DNA of 64,000 nucleotides from Atherix ibis (Eukaryota; Arthropoda; Insecta; Diptera; Athericidae). Within the stretch, counting starts at the first letter, position 1. The number at the start of each line of letters is the position of its first letter. The notes beneath the pieces were generated by a model. It was not told the origin of the DNA and made no database searches. It was given only the letters and a program-made list of their open reading frames with translations. Both the position numbers and the translations under genes were made by a program. Positions 1-12,250 of the stretch are shown here, one piece after another. The DNA is taken from positions 38,137,667 through 38,201,666 of the forward strand of contig OY282610.1 in NCBI GenBank assembly GCA_958298945.1, read 5' to 3'.

Positions 1-839
1 ATCATTACTTACATGCTCACACTATATCTTACGCTTCTCCTCCTATTTGCATAATTTTTACAAACCAATAGAACGAAAACATATACTCAGATATTCAAAG
101 AAAATATGTTTTTTTCTAAAAAAAAAGAATTAATTCCTATTACAATTACAAATTATTCCACACCCCATCAAAAATCAGAACATAACAACTACTTAAAGAA
201 ATTTTTTGCACCTGTTTTTATTTATAAAATTTGCTCACGATTATATAAATACTATCAATAATAAAAAACAATATATATTTTTTTTTTAAATGTTACAGTA
301 TTAGAAATAGTAAAAATATCACCTTTGATATTTTGTTCATATTAATATCCAATAAAAAATGTTATTTGTTTGGAACAGCCATTATCGATAGATTATCATT
401 AATAAATTTGACAAGAACATAATCATAACAATAACTACTTTGAAGGATATTATCTGATATAACAAAAGCATAAAAATATTAACTAATCATAAAATTCATA
501 CGTTTAAAGGTATTATTTGCATGTAAATAATAATAATGACAATTTTATTACCTGCAGTAATTGACTGTTCCAATGTTTTTTTTAATTGATATAAGAAAAT
601 GTTCATTAGTTTAAAATTATTTTTTATAATAATTTCAATAGAAAAAATAATGGTGTACAAACATGATAGTATTAGTCTTACAAAAAAAAAATTGCCCTTT
701 AAAAAAATTTTCGAAATTAATTATTTCAGGTATCCATAAAAACATAAGATTTACCAAAATAAAGACTTAAATTCTTGATGTGAAAAGTGACAGTACTTTT
801 CAGAGTTAAAAACTGATAAAACTAAAATGTTATTAATTA
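1..839. other. AT-rich unique DNA, no gene seen
   Basis: This leading stretch is AT-rich with many short A and T runs and stop codons in all frames. I see no repeat unit, transposon motif or RNA gene in it. Confidence 0.6.
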
Positions 840-1548
840 TTTCGAAAATGTCTGCGAAAATTATTCCAAAAATTTATACGAAAATTAATCCCAGAATTAA
901 TTTGAAAGTTACTCTGAAGATTACTCCGAAAATTATTGTATTTAAAAATAACTCCGGAAAATTATTCCAAAATTACTTCGAAAAATAATTCCGAAAATTA
1001 TTATTTCGAAAATTACTTTGAAAAATTATTCTAAAAATTACTTCGAAAAATTATTCTAAGAATTACTTTGAACATTACTCCCATTATTAATTATTCCGAA
1101 ATCATTCTGTAAATTATTTTGAAACAAATCCCATGATTTGTCCAACAAAAATCAAAAAAAAAACTTCGAAAATTATTCCAAAAATTACTCCGAAAATTGG
1201 TTCTGGAATTAATACGAAAAATATTCAAAGAATTACTCTGAAAATTATTTTGAAACAAATCCCATAATTTCTCCAACAAAAATCAAAAAAAAACTTCGAA
1301 AATTATTCAAAAAATTACTCCGAAAATTGGTACTAAAATTAATACGAAAAATATTCAAAGAATTACTCTGAAAATATTTTTAAAACAAATCCCATTATTT
1401 CTTCAAAAAAATCCCATAATAACTTCGAAAATTATTCCCGAAACTTATTTCAAACACAAAATTAGTTCCAGAATTAATTCGAAAGTTATTCTTAAAAAAT
1501 TATTCTGTCGGAAATTGCCAAGAAAATTATTCCAAAAATTACTCCGAA

Positions 1549-2124
1549 AATCACACCTACAATTAATTTGAAAGTTACTCTGAAATCTACTCCGAGAAAT
1601 TATTTTATTTTGAAACAATATCCGACAATTACTCCAAAATTGCTTCAAAAATTACTTCATAAAAGTATTATTTTGAAAGTTACTCTGAAAATTACTCCGA
1701 AAATTATTCCAAAATGACTTCGAAAAATAATTCCGAAAATTATTATTTCGAAAATTGCTTCGGAAAATTATTGTAAAAATTACTTCGAACATTACTTCCA
1801 GCATTAATTCGAAAGTTATTCCGAAAATCACTTTGAAAATTATTTTAAAAGAAATCCCATAATTTTTCCAAAAAAAATTCTAAAAAAATTCGAAAATTAC
1901 TCCGAAAACTTATTATTTCGAAAATTACTCCGAAAATTAGTCCCAGAATTAATTCGAAAGTTAATCCCAAAAATTATTCTTTCGGAAATTGCCAAGAAAA
2001 CTATTCCAAAACTTACTCTGAAAATCACTCCTACAATTAATTTGAAAGTTACTCTGAAATCTACTCCGAGAAATTATTTTATTTTGAAACCTTTTCTGAA
2101 AATTACTCCAAAAATTACTCCGAA
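1549..2124. repeat. Higher-order unit of the minisatellite, copy 1 (576 bp)
   Basis: This segment recurs 576 bp downstream with very few differences. Anchors are the TCCGACAATT block at 1621 and 2197, the TCCCAGAATT block at 1941 and 2517, and the GAAATCTACTCCGAGAAATT block near 2055 and 2631. The offset of 576 equals 48 twelve-base units, so the duplication kept the register of the basic repeat. The high similarity suggests this copy event is recent compared with the background decay. Confidence 0.85.
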
Positions 2125-2700
2125 AAACACACCTACAATTAATTTGAAAGTTACTCTAAAATCTACTCCGAGAAATTATTTTATTTTGAAACAATATCCG
2201 ACAATTACTCCAAAATTGCTTCAAAAATTACTTCATAAAAGTATTATTTTGAAAGTTACTCTGAAAATTACTCCGAAAATTATTCCAAAATGACTTCGAA
2301 AAATAATTCCGTAAATTATTATTTCGAAAATTGCTTCGGAAAATTATTGTAAAAATTACTTCGAACATTACTTCCAGCATTAATTCGAAAGTTATTCCGA
2401 AAATCACTTTGAAAATTATTTTGAAAGAAATCCCATAATTTTTCCAAAAAAAATTCTAAAAAAATTCGAAAATTACTCCGAAAACTTATTATTTCGAAAA
2501 TTACTCCGAAAATTAGTCCCAGAATTAATTCGAAAGTTAATCCCAAAAATTATTCTTTCGGAAATTGCCAAGAAAACTATTCCAAAAATTACTCTGAAAA
2601 TCACTCCTACAATTAATTTGAAAGTTACTCTGAAATCTACTCCGAGAAATTATTTTATTTTGAAACCATTTCTGAAAATTACTCCAAAAATACTTCGAAA
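2125..2700. repeat. Higher-order unit of the minisatellite, copy 2 (576 bp)
   Basis: Second copy of the 576-bp unit. It follows copy 1 directly and stays close to it up to about 2.68 kb, after which the sequence diverges into less regular 12-bp units. Confidence 0.8.
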
Positions 2701-4330
2701 ATTACTTTATAAAACTATTATTTCGAAAATTATTCCAAAAACTATTTCGGAAATCATTTCAAATATTAAATTGAAAAAAATGCCAAAATCACTCCAAAAA
2801 AACTTCCAACATTATATCAAAAATTTCTCCTGAAAATGATTTTTTCGAAAATTATTCCAAAAATTCCTCCCAAAATTAATTCGAAAGTTACTTTGAAAAT
2901 TACTCCGAAAATTATTCCAAAATTACTTCGAAAAATAATCCCCAAAATTATTATTTCGAAAATTGCTTCGGAAAATTATTCTAAAAATTACTTCGAACAT
3001 TACTCCCATTATTAATTCTGAAGTTATTCCGAAAATCATTCTGTAAATTATTTTGAAACAAATCCCATGATTGCTCCAACAAAAATCAAAAAAAAAACTT
3101 CGAAAATTATTCCAAAAATTACTCCGAAAATTGGTTCTAGAATTAATACGAAAAATATTCAAAGAATTACTTTGAAAATTATTTTGAAAGAAATCCCATG
3201 ATTTTTCCAAAACAAAAAATCCTAAAAAATTCGAAAATTACTCCGAAAACTTATTATTCCAAAAATTACTCCGAAAATTAGTTCCAGAATTAATTCGAAA
3301 GTTAATCATAAAAATTATTCTTTCGGAAATTGCCAAGAAAATTATTCGAAAAATTACTTCGAAAATTATTTTGAAAAAACTCCCAAAATAACTCCAAAAA
3401 CACTCCCAACATTATTTACTCCTGAAAATGATTTTTTCCAAAATTATACCAAAAATCACTCTCACAATTAATTCGAAACTTACTCTGATAACTGCTTCGA
3501 AAATTATTGTATTTTGAAGCAACTTCCGAAAACTACTCCAAAATTACTTCGAAAATTACTACCGAAAATTATTATTGCGATAATTGCTCGGAAAATTATT
3601 CCAAAAATTTCTCCAAAAATTACTACCAGAATATATTCGAGAGTTACTCCGATAATCCTTCCGAAAATACTTCCATGAAACTTCACAACTTACTTGGAAA
3701 ATTAGTCTGAAAATTGCCTCGAAAATTACTCCCAACATTGCCTCGAAAATTACACCCAGGATAAAAGTGGCTTTGAAAATTACAACAATAATAACTCCGA
3801 AAATTACTTCCAAATTACTCCCATAAATACTACAAAAATTACTGCAATAAAAAATTTGAGAATTACTTCGAAAATTATTTCGAAAATTTCTCCGAAAAAT
3901 ACTTTGAGAATTACAATATTTTGAAAATAACTACCAAAATATAACTTCATATATTACACCCAGTAAGTTACCCCGAAAACAATTTGGAAATTATACCAAA
4001 AATTAATCCGATAAATACTCCAAAAATAGCCATGAAAATTACTGCAAAAATTACTCCGAACAATACTTCGAAAATTACTACGAAAATGAGTCCCAGAATT
4101 ATTGCGAAAGTTATCCAAAAATCTCTCCGACAATTGCTTCCAGAATTATTTGGAAAGTTACTATGAAAATAACTTTAAAAATGACCCCGAAAATTATTCC
4201 GCAACTGTTTTTTTTTTCGAAAATAAATTCGGAAAAATTCCACAAATAAAACGAACATTTAAAATTTACTCAAAATTACAGTTGGAAGTTGAAATTATGA
4301 AATATTTGAATTTTTTTTGATCAATTCGAT

Positions 4331-5329
4331 AATTATTTTTTTTTTGTGAAAGTATATTAAATTTTTCAATATTACATACTTTAAAAGTAAATGAATAATT
4401 TAAAAAATCAAAAATTTATTTACTCCGAATTTTTTAGACTAATTTGTGTATTCCGAAAAATTGTTTTTTTCACTTTAAACAAAAATATATTTAAATAATT
4501 TTCATTAGATTGTGCAAAATTTAATTTAATCTACACGTAAGAGTATAGAAAATTTTATATCCTAAAAAGGTTTCTTATAATACAGGCTAAAATTATTATA
4601 CAAAAAACTCCTTAAAGGCGAAAATTGATTAAGTTGGACAGGAAATATATAAAAGCACCTTTGACATTATTTCATTTTTATTTCATAATTATAGTCGGTT
4701 CTATTTCATATTCCTTTGGTTTGCCAATGATTATTAATGTTCAAATTTTTTCCCTTTTCCTTACATGAATTCATTAGGCAATTAATCAATGCGTAATAAA
4801 AAGTGTTCAGGAAATTTTTCCATTTTTTTATAAACGCGTATATGTATGCTTATAGCAAAGGGTATGTTAATTACATACTGTTTTTTTTTTTTGATTGGCA
4901 ATAAAATATTATTTACGTTCATTTTTTCTTTTATAACAATAGTCATGGAAGTACTTATGGAAAGTACGTCCTATGAAAGGTGTATAAGTTGTATTCGAAT
5001 AGTTGGTGGGAAAGAGGCATGATATCAGAACTATTGAAAAATGTTTTGCTAAAAAAAATTCGTCACATATTTCTACAAATTTATTAACACATTTTGAATA
5101 TACATTTTTCCTAATTTTTTTTTTGATAGTATTTTGATAGAATGACTCCTACTGCGGTGGATCCATCATTCGTTAGTCTTCTGCGAAGAGGACTACTATT
5201 CTAGGCGAATAATTTTAAGGTAAAGCAGTTTCTCTGAATCTTGTAGGTTATTTTTCCGATACATTTTTATTTGAGAATAATACTTTTTTCAGTTGAAATG
5301 CTTAAAAAAAAAATGTTAGCTAACTCGGT
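4331..5329. other. AT-rich unique DNA
   Basis: No gene, repeat period or transposon motif was seen between the minisatellite and the R1-like relic. Short poly-T and poly-A runs occur throughout. Confidence 0.55.
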
Positions 5330-5364
5330 GAGAGAAGAGCGCATAGACACGGTTAGATAGTGCA

Positions 5365-6060
5365 GAATTCTAGACGCACTTCGTTACCTGATAGTATTAG
5401 AGTATATTAGAAGGATAATCAAAATAATGCCGATATAAAATAATCGAATAGGAAGAAAAATACACAACATCAGTGGGGAAGAAACTGGCTGATCAAAAAA
5501 CTAAGGGCTTAGTAAGGATCATGCCTAATAATTGAGAGTCCAGACAGAATAGATGCAGTCAGTTCAACACTGCTCTACGCAGGTCCTATTTGGTCAGAAG
5601 CATCGAACGATAGTGATATACCGTCGGAGCTGTTTTCCAGTTTTCATAACATTCTGTACCGCCTTGTGTGATTGCTAATATGCCACCAAACGGGCTTTTA
5701 AGGATGCGTGAAAAGGCCAGAATCTATCATCGAGGACGGAAGGGAAATTAAATCAATTGACGCACCTCAGCAATAGGGAAAAAACCAGAGAGTATTGAGA
5801 TGGTAACGATATTAGGATTTATATACTAAAGGAAAATTGATGTATCACTTCATTTCTAATATAGCCACGTGGAACAGAAGAGGTCCTGGATAAGTTAACA
5901 ATAATATGGCTCAATTTCTGATAAGACATGGACATTTCAGGGCATACAATTATCGTTCTAACCTGGACTATTATCGTCCTATAATTGAAGATGCTGATCA
6001 TGTTTTTTTCATGGTCCAAACTTTACCGAAGGAATAAAGAAACCGAAAAAGTCCGCTCCC
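5365..6060 (+). pseudogene. R1-clade non-LTR retrotransposon, 3' part of ORF2 (relic)
   Basis: Broken C-terminal half of an R1-type reverse transcriptase ORF, readable in plus-strand pieces in shifting frames. In order: ALRYL near 5380 (the usual xxYLGV strand after the thumb), VGKKLADQKTKGLVRIMPN from 5473, then after a stop and a frame change AVSSTLLYAGPIWSEA from 5555 (family pattern SVLLYGAPIWADAL). Next comes MPPNGLLRMREKARIYHRGR from 5680 (family pattern IPIDLLAxERxRIY). The last piece is MAQFLIRHGHFRAY from 5906, followed by a Tyr/Pro-rich stretch and IEDADHVFF. That piece matches the HG-hinge and the histidine of the C-terminal zinc-knuckle region, but its cysteines are mostly lost. 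The palm domain with the catalytic YxDD box is absent, so the copy is 5'-truncated. At least three frame changes and several stops make it dead. The R1-clade assignment rests on motif order and wording recalled from the family. Confidence 0.8.
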
Positions 6061-6245
6061 CATGATATAATGCCTGGTCTACGGTGGTTTAGTGGATGAA
6101 AATCCTACACATGGTGGGGCAACCTGCTCTCTAGATCGCTAATATACTCGTTCTATTTCTCCGTTACATTAGATGCATATCCTGATCTAACAAGAGAACA
6201 GAATAGATTTCCAGTTTCCCTATAAAATTCGAAGTATATTTGACG
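6061..6245. other. Possible 3' untranslated remnant of the R1-like element
   Basis: This stretch follows the last readable retrotransposon codons and has more balanced base composition than its surroundings. No poly-A tail or target duplication could be recognised, so the downstream boundary of the element is unknown. Confidence 0.3.
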
Positions 6246-6512
6246 TTAAACTAGTTCAAATTTCAGACAACTTATCCATCTGGAAGCTGTTAGGCTACTC
6301 TTCGCACAAATTCGAGTTTCTACAACAGTTAAACTGTTCCATAATGGTCCTTCCTCTTCGATATTGACAAGGGTCACTAATATGCTAGTGTCCTTATAGG
6401 GTCGTTCTAATGTAGCGTTCCTCCCACTTCCATATTCATCAGGATCGCCGAAAAGAGGTATAAATCTCATCATGACTTTAGCTGTTTCCTTCTGGGTTAG
6501 TATTAATTAACT
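6246..6512 (-). other. Unassigned open frame, 75 codons, opposite the R1 relic
   Basis: An open frame on the minus strand runs from the stop at about 6510 to 6246, with ATG ATG at 6473. The predicted peptide has ordinary composition (GDPDEYGSG, TLVNIEEEGPLWNSLTVVE) and is not a simple-repeat product. I do not recognise it. It has no visible promoter, splice context or partner exon and lies beside a dead retrotransposon, so a transposon fragment or chance frame is as likely as an exon. Confidence 0.2.
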
Positions 6513-8189
6513 AATAATTTTTTGAAAACTACCAGTTTAAATTCATAAAAAATTAAGAATATCCGTTGTCAAGGCTCTTTAGCTTATAAAGAATACTAAT
6601 GTTCTAATGTTCTGAATTAAAAAAAAAACAATTAAGAATCACATATCATTGGAAAGGTGAAGAAATAACCATTTTTTTATAATTTTTCACTGTGCCTTCA
6701 AATAATCTTTCCATGGTGACTTAATTCTTTTAGAATAAAGAATATTAAAAATCTAAAATTGAATAATAATTATACATTATTAAAAGAGTATTGGAAATAT
6801 TTCTATCATATTGAAAGCATTGTGAAGTAGGTCGATATATCTAAATGGAAATTTTTTTAAAAATAATTTCATTAAAAGAGGACTATAAGTTGTCTGTAAT
6901 ATAAGTCACGAAAAGAAAATTCTAATAATTAGTAGGCAACTCATAATGAAACTTTTAAATCTTTAATAAGACTACGCACAAACGATATCATTTACGTCTT
7001 TACATTTTCGAATATGTTTGTATGTGTTCAAATATTTTCAAATATAAGCTTACGCATATTAGACTGATTGTGAATTATTGATAATTAATTTTTCACCTCA
7101 TACTATCATAAAATATTTTCTTTTCAATATTTACGAAATTTTACTCCTCCGCCTTCATCGTCTTCATATCACCTCATTTCAATATATTTTATTGTGATGG
7201 TATTGGTCAAAATATATCAATATTTATCCTCGAAAATATATTAAATTATCAATATCATCATTCATTATTTATGTGAAGATTTCCATTTTCATTTATTATT
7301 AATTTTTAATATATGATATTTTTTTTGTAAGTTCTTCTTATGTACAACGAGCATTAGCGAAAGAAAGCATCTTTACCATTATTATTCTCTGCTCTGTGTT
7401 AGTATTGTCAGCATAGTAAAAACGATCGTTTGAATGTCTTTTCATGAGGATTTATTTTTTGATCCTTTCAAAATTAATTTCGATTATGTTCAAAATTAAT
7501 TAATTACAGCATTTCCAATAATAATGCAGAATATGAAAATTGAATTATCAAATAATAATTTGTCATTTTTGATGTTCATCAAACAATTTTTATTCAGTAT
7601 TGGAATTTTAAGAATGTTGGTATATTAAAGTTTTGATATTTTTTTTATTCTTATATAAGTCATTTTTTATTTATATTAATTCTGGCTGCAAAGAAAGCAG
7701 TTTTTTTTATTTTGAAATTCCATTTAGTTATAACTCAGAATATACGTTCCATTTCATTTTCTCTGATTAAAAATATTACAAAAAATTTCATTTACACATT
7801 TTTAAGGTGCAAAATACTCAAATTGAAAAAGGTTAGCATGACTTGTTAGAAGGGAGGAGGGGTTTTGGGGAATTTAATATATTACATTATATAATTATGA
7901 ATAAAATAAAAGAATTTATCATTTTTATAGCATTAATTTTTAATATTTGTGTATGATTTTGTCAATAAATATTTTTATGATAATTGAAAAAGAAAAATTA
8001 ATAAATGCAAATTTTTATGAGTAAAAGTGGCAAATAGGTTTATTCAAAAAAGAATACGTTGAATAAATATTATGAAAAAAAATATTTGCTCACGACACTC
8101 TTCCTGCTCATGACTGTAAGAAAACTGAATATAATCATTTGCATTTAAAAGTAAATAATTTAAAAAAAAAAACGCCTAATAGCAAATCA
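6513..8189. other. AT-rich unique DNA
   Basis: No coding or repeat signal seen. A small G-rich word (GGGAGGAGGGG) sits near 7853-7863 in an otherwise A+T background. From about 8080 the GCTCA words typical of the following satellite begin to appear. Confidence 0.5.
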
Positions 8190-11100
8190 TAAAACTTTTG
8201 CTTAAAAGTGCATTACAAAAAAAATAACAAATAATGCTCGAAGCAAAACAAAAATGCACTTTTGTTTTAATAAATATTAAAAGGTACCAAAATGATGACA
8301 AAAAAATAGTGAATTTATTAAACCTAAAAATATAAGTTCAGTCATCAACAATTTTGATTTTTATAAGTTTGAACCATTATCGAAATTGCTCCGTTCTATG
8401 ATAATAACACTTAAAAGGTTTAATAAAAATTGTCCTTTTGTCGTTCAGATATGAAAACAACTTTTGCTTATTAAAAATATAACAATTTTTTTTTTGGAAT
8501 TGATAATTAACTGCTCAAAATAAAATATTCCCAATTAATTGCTCAGAAACAAGCAAATTTTTAGAACAAAAAGGAATACAAGCATTTTCAATAGTTTTGA
8601 TAATTTAAGAAGAAATGCTCAACCACGATAATTAACACAAACATAAACATTTTAATAAAAAGTGCATCGTAAAAATAGCTAAGAGAACGAATAATGCTCA
8701 AAGCAAATCAAAAATTCATTTTTATTTTAATAAATTTTAAAAGTAGCGAATTTGTTAAACATAGAAATATAAGCTCAGTCATAAATAATTTTCATTTTTG
8801 TTAGTTCGTAATATTATTGGAATTGCTCCGTTAATTTGCTCAAATATGATCTAAACAATTAATACCACTTAAAAGGTTTAATATAAGTTGTCCTTTTGCC
8901 GTTTAGATATAAAAACAACTTTTGCTTATTAAAAATATAACAATTTTTTTTTAGAAATTGAAAATTAACTGCTTAAAATAAAATATTCCCAATTAATTGC
9001 TCAGAAACAAGCAAATTTTTAGAACAAAAAGTAGCACAAGCATTTTCAATAGTTTTGATAATTTAAGAAGAAATGCTCAACCACGATAATTAACACAAAC
9101 ATAAACATTTTAATAAAAAGTGCATCGTAAAAAAAGATAAGAGAACGAATAATGCTCAAAGCAAATCAAAAATTCATTTTTATTTTAATAAATATTAAAA
9201 GTAGCGAATTTGTTAAACATAGAAATATAAGCTCAGTCATCAATAATGTTCATTTTTGTTCGTTTGAAATATTATTGGAATTGCTCCGTTAATTTGCTCA
9301 AATATGATCTAAACAATCTTCTATAAGATAATACCACTTAAAAGGTTTAATATAAGTTGTCCTTTTGCCGTTTAGATATAAAAACAACTTTTGCTTATTA
9401 AAAAGGATAACAATTTTTTTTAGAAATTGAAAATTAACTGCTTAAAATAAAATATTCCCAATTAATTGCTCAGAAACAAGCAAATTTTTAAAACAAAAAG
9501 GAATACAAGCATTTTCAATAGTTTTGTAATTTAAGAAGAAATGCTGAACCACATAAACGTTTTAATAAAAAGTGCTTCGTACAAATAGATAAGAGAACGA
9601 ATAATGCTCAAAGCAAATCAAAAATTCATTTTTAATTTAATAAATATTAAAAGTAGCGAATTTTTTAAACATAGAAATATAAGCTCAGTCGTCAATAATT
9701 TTCATTTTTGTTCGTTTGAAATATTATCAGAATTGCTCAGTTAATTTGCTCAAATATGATCTAAACATTCTTCTATAAGATAATGCCACTTAAAAGGTTT
9801 AATACAAGTTGTCATTTAGCCGTCTAAATATAAAAACAACTTTTGCTTATTAAAAATATAACAATTTTTGTTTAGAAATTGAAAATTAACTGTTCAAAAT
9901 AAAATATTCCCAATTAATTGCTCAGAAATAAGCAAGTTTTTATAACAAAAAGGAATGGAAGCATTTTCAATAGTTTTGATAATTTAAGAAAAAGTGCTCA
10001 ACCACGATAATTAACACAAACATAAACATTTTAATAAAAAGTGCATCGTAAAAATAGCTAAGAGAACGAATAATGCTCAAAGAAAATCAAAAATTCATTT
10101 TTATTTTAATAAATTTTAAAAGTAGCGAATTTGTTAAACATAGAAATATAAGCTCAGTCATCAATAATTTTCATTTTTGTTCGTTTGAAATATTATCAGA
10201 ATTGCTCAGTTAATTTGCTCAAATATGATCTAAGCATTCTTCTATAAGATAATGCCACTTAAAAGGTTTAATATAAGTTGTCCTTTTGCCGTTTAGATAT
10301 AAAAACAACTTTTGCTTATTAAAAAGGATAACAATTTTTTTAGAAATTGAAAATTAACTGCTTAAAATAAAATATTCCCAATTAATTGCTCAGAAACAAG
10401 CAAATTTTTAAAACAAAAAGGAATACAAGCATTTTCAATAGTTTTGTAATTTAAGAAGAAATGCTGAACCACGAAAATTAACACAAACATAAACGTTTTA
10501 ATAAAAAGTGCTTCGTACAAATAGATAAGAGAACGAATAATGCTCAAAGCAAATCAAAAATTCATTTTTAATTTAATAAATATTAAAAGTAGCGAATTTT
10601 TTAAACATAGAAATATAAGCTCAGTCATCAATAATTTTCATTTTTGTTCGTTTGAAATATTATCAGAATTGCTCAGTTAATTTGCTCAAATATGATCTAA
10701 ACATTCTTCTATAAGATAATGCCACTTAAAAGGTTTAATATAAGTTGTCCTTTTGCCGTTTAGATATAAAAACAACTTTTGCTTATTAAAAATATAACAT
10801 TTTTTTTTAGAAATTCAACATTAACTGCTCAAACTAAAAATTCTTAATTAATTGCTCAGAAACAAGCAAATTTTTAGAACAAAAAGGAATACAAGCATTT
10901 TCAATAGTTTTGATAATTTAAGAAAAGTGCTCAACCACGATAATTAACACAAACATAAACATATTAATAAAAAGTGCATCGTAAAAATAGATAAGAGAAC
11001 GAATAATGCTCAAAGCAAATGAAAAATTCATTTTTATTTTAATAAATATTAAAAGTAGCGAATTTGTTAAACATAGAAATATAAGCTCAGTCATCAATAA

Positions 11101-12250
11101 TTTTCATTTTTGTTAGTTCGTAATATTATTGGAATTGCTCCGTTAATTTGCTCAAATATGATCTAAACAATCTTCTATAAGATAATACCACTTAAAAGGT
11201 TTAATATAAGTTGTCCTTTTGCCGTTTAGATATAAAAACAACTTTTGCTTATTAAAAATATAACAATTTTTGTTAAGAAATTGAAAATTAACTGTTCAAA
11301 ATAAAATATTCCCAATTAATTGCTCAGAAATAAGCAAGTTTTTATAACAAAAAGGAATGGAAGCATTTTCAATAGTTTTGATAATTTAAGAAAAAGTGCT
11401 CAACCACGAAAATTAACACAAACATAAACGTTTTAATAAAAAGTGCTTCGTACAAATAGATAAGAGAACGAATAATGCTCAAAGCAAATGAAAAATTCAT
11501 TTTTATTTTAATAAATATTAAAAGTAGCGAATTTGTTAAACATAGAAATATAAGCTCAGTCGTCAATAATTTTCATTTTTGTTCGTTTGAAATATTATCA
11601 GAATTGCTCAGTTAATTTGCTCAAATATGATCTAAACATTCTTCTATAAGATAATGCTACTTAAAAGGTTTAATACAAGTTGTCATTTAGCCGTCTAAAT
11701 ATAAAAACAACTTTTGCTTATTAAAAATATAACAATTTTTGTTTAGAAATTGAAAATTAACTGTTCAAAACAAAATATTCCCAATTAATTGCTCAGAAAT
11801 AAGCAAGTTTTTATAACAAAAAGGAATGGAAGCATTTTCAATAGTTTTGATAATTTAAGAAAAAGTGCTCAACCACGATAATTAACACAAACATAAACAT
11901 TTTAATAAAAAGTGCATCGTAAAAATAGATAAGAGAACGAATAATGCTCAAAGCAAATTAAAAAATTCATTTTTATTTTAATAAATATTAAAAGTAGCGA
12001 ATTTTTTAAATATAGAAATATAAGCTCAGTCATCAACAATTTTTATTTTTGTTAGTTCGAAACATTATCGAAATTCCTCGATTAATTTGCTCAAATTTAA
12101 TATAAAGCTCCTTCTATGGTAATGACTATTAATAGATTTAATAACAAAATTTCCTTCTTACTGAAAATATAACCATTTTTTTAGGATAAGAAAAATAATT
12201 GCCCAAAATATAACATTCCCAATTAATTGCTTCAAATACAGAAACTGTTT
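8190..12250. repeat. Satellite array, about nine ~468-bp monomers
   Basis: A long monomer is repeated head to tail. The anchor ATTCCCAATTAATTGCTCAG starts at 8527, 8985, 9454, 9906, 10374, 10840 (variant), 11308, 11777 and 12215, giving steps of 458, 469, 452, 468, 466, 468, 469 and 438. The shorter steps come from local deletions: the unit starting at 9454 lacks about 17 bp after its CCAC block, and the second unit lacks part of the CTTCTATAAGAT block. Central monomers are very alike and the outer ones are diverged, the usual picture of homogenisation by unequal exchange. Variants are shared by non-adjacent units (9906, 11308 and 11777 share TAAGCAAGTTTTTATAAC), which suggests gene conversion. 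Small minus-strand frames in it are by-products. Confidence 0.95.

Larger units (their letters stand above)
840..4250. repeat. 12-bp minisatellite array (GAAAATTACTCC-type)
   Basis: The whole stretch is built from degenerate copies of a 12-bp unit close to GAAAATTACTCC / GAAAATTATTCC, with variants such as GAAAATTACTTC and GAAAGTTACTCT. Blocks about 12 bp apart resemble each other along about 3.4 kb. Because 12 is a multiple of 3, frames stay open by chance and give tetrapeptide-periodic translations on both strands (Ile-Thr-Pro-Lys-like on plus, Asn-Phe-Arg-Ser-like on minus). These are not genes. The array fades into ordinary AT-rich DNA near 4.25 kb. Longer-range copies are superimposed on the 12-bp period. 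Confidence 0.93.

Noticed and set aside
1091..4320. A dozen open frames of 60-95 codons on both strands
   Set aside because: They translate the 12-bp minisatellite; the frame stays open because 12 is a multiple of 3, and both strands are equally open.
5819..6019. 66-codon minus-strand frame
   Set aside because: Antisense of the R1-like relic, whose plus strand carries the recognisable motifs.
10362..11566. Two similar minus-strand frames (61 and 65 codons) sharing one sequence
   Set aside because: They are the same part of two 468-bp satellite monomers; other monomers carry stops in the same place.
8190..12250. Possible CRISPR-like spaced repeats
   Set aside because: The ~468-bp units are contiguous tandem monomers, not short repeats separated by unique spacers, and the DNA is eukaryotic in character.
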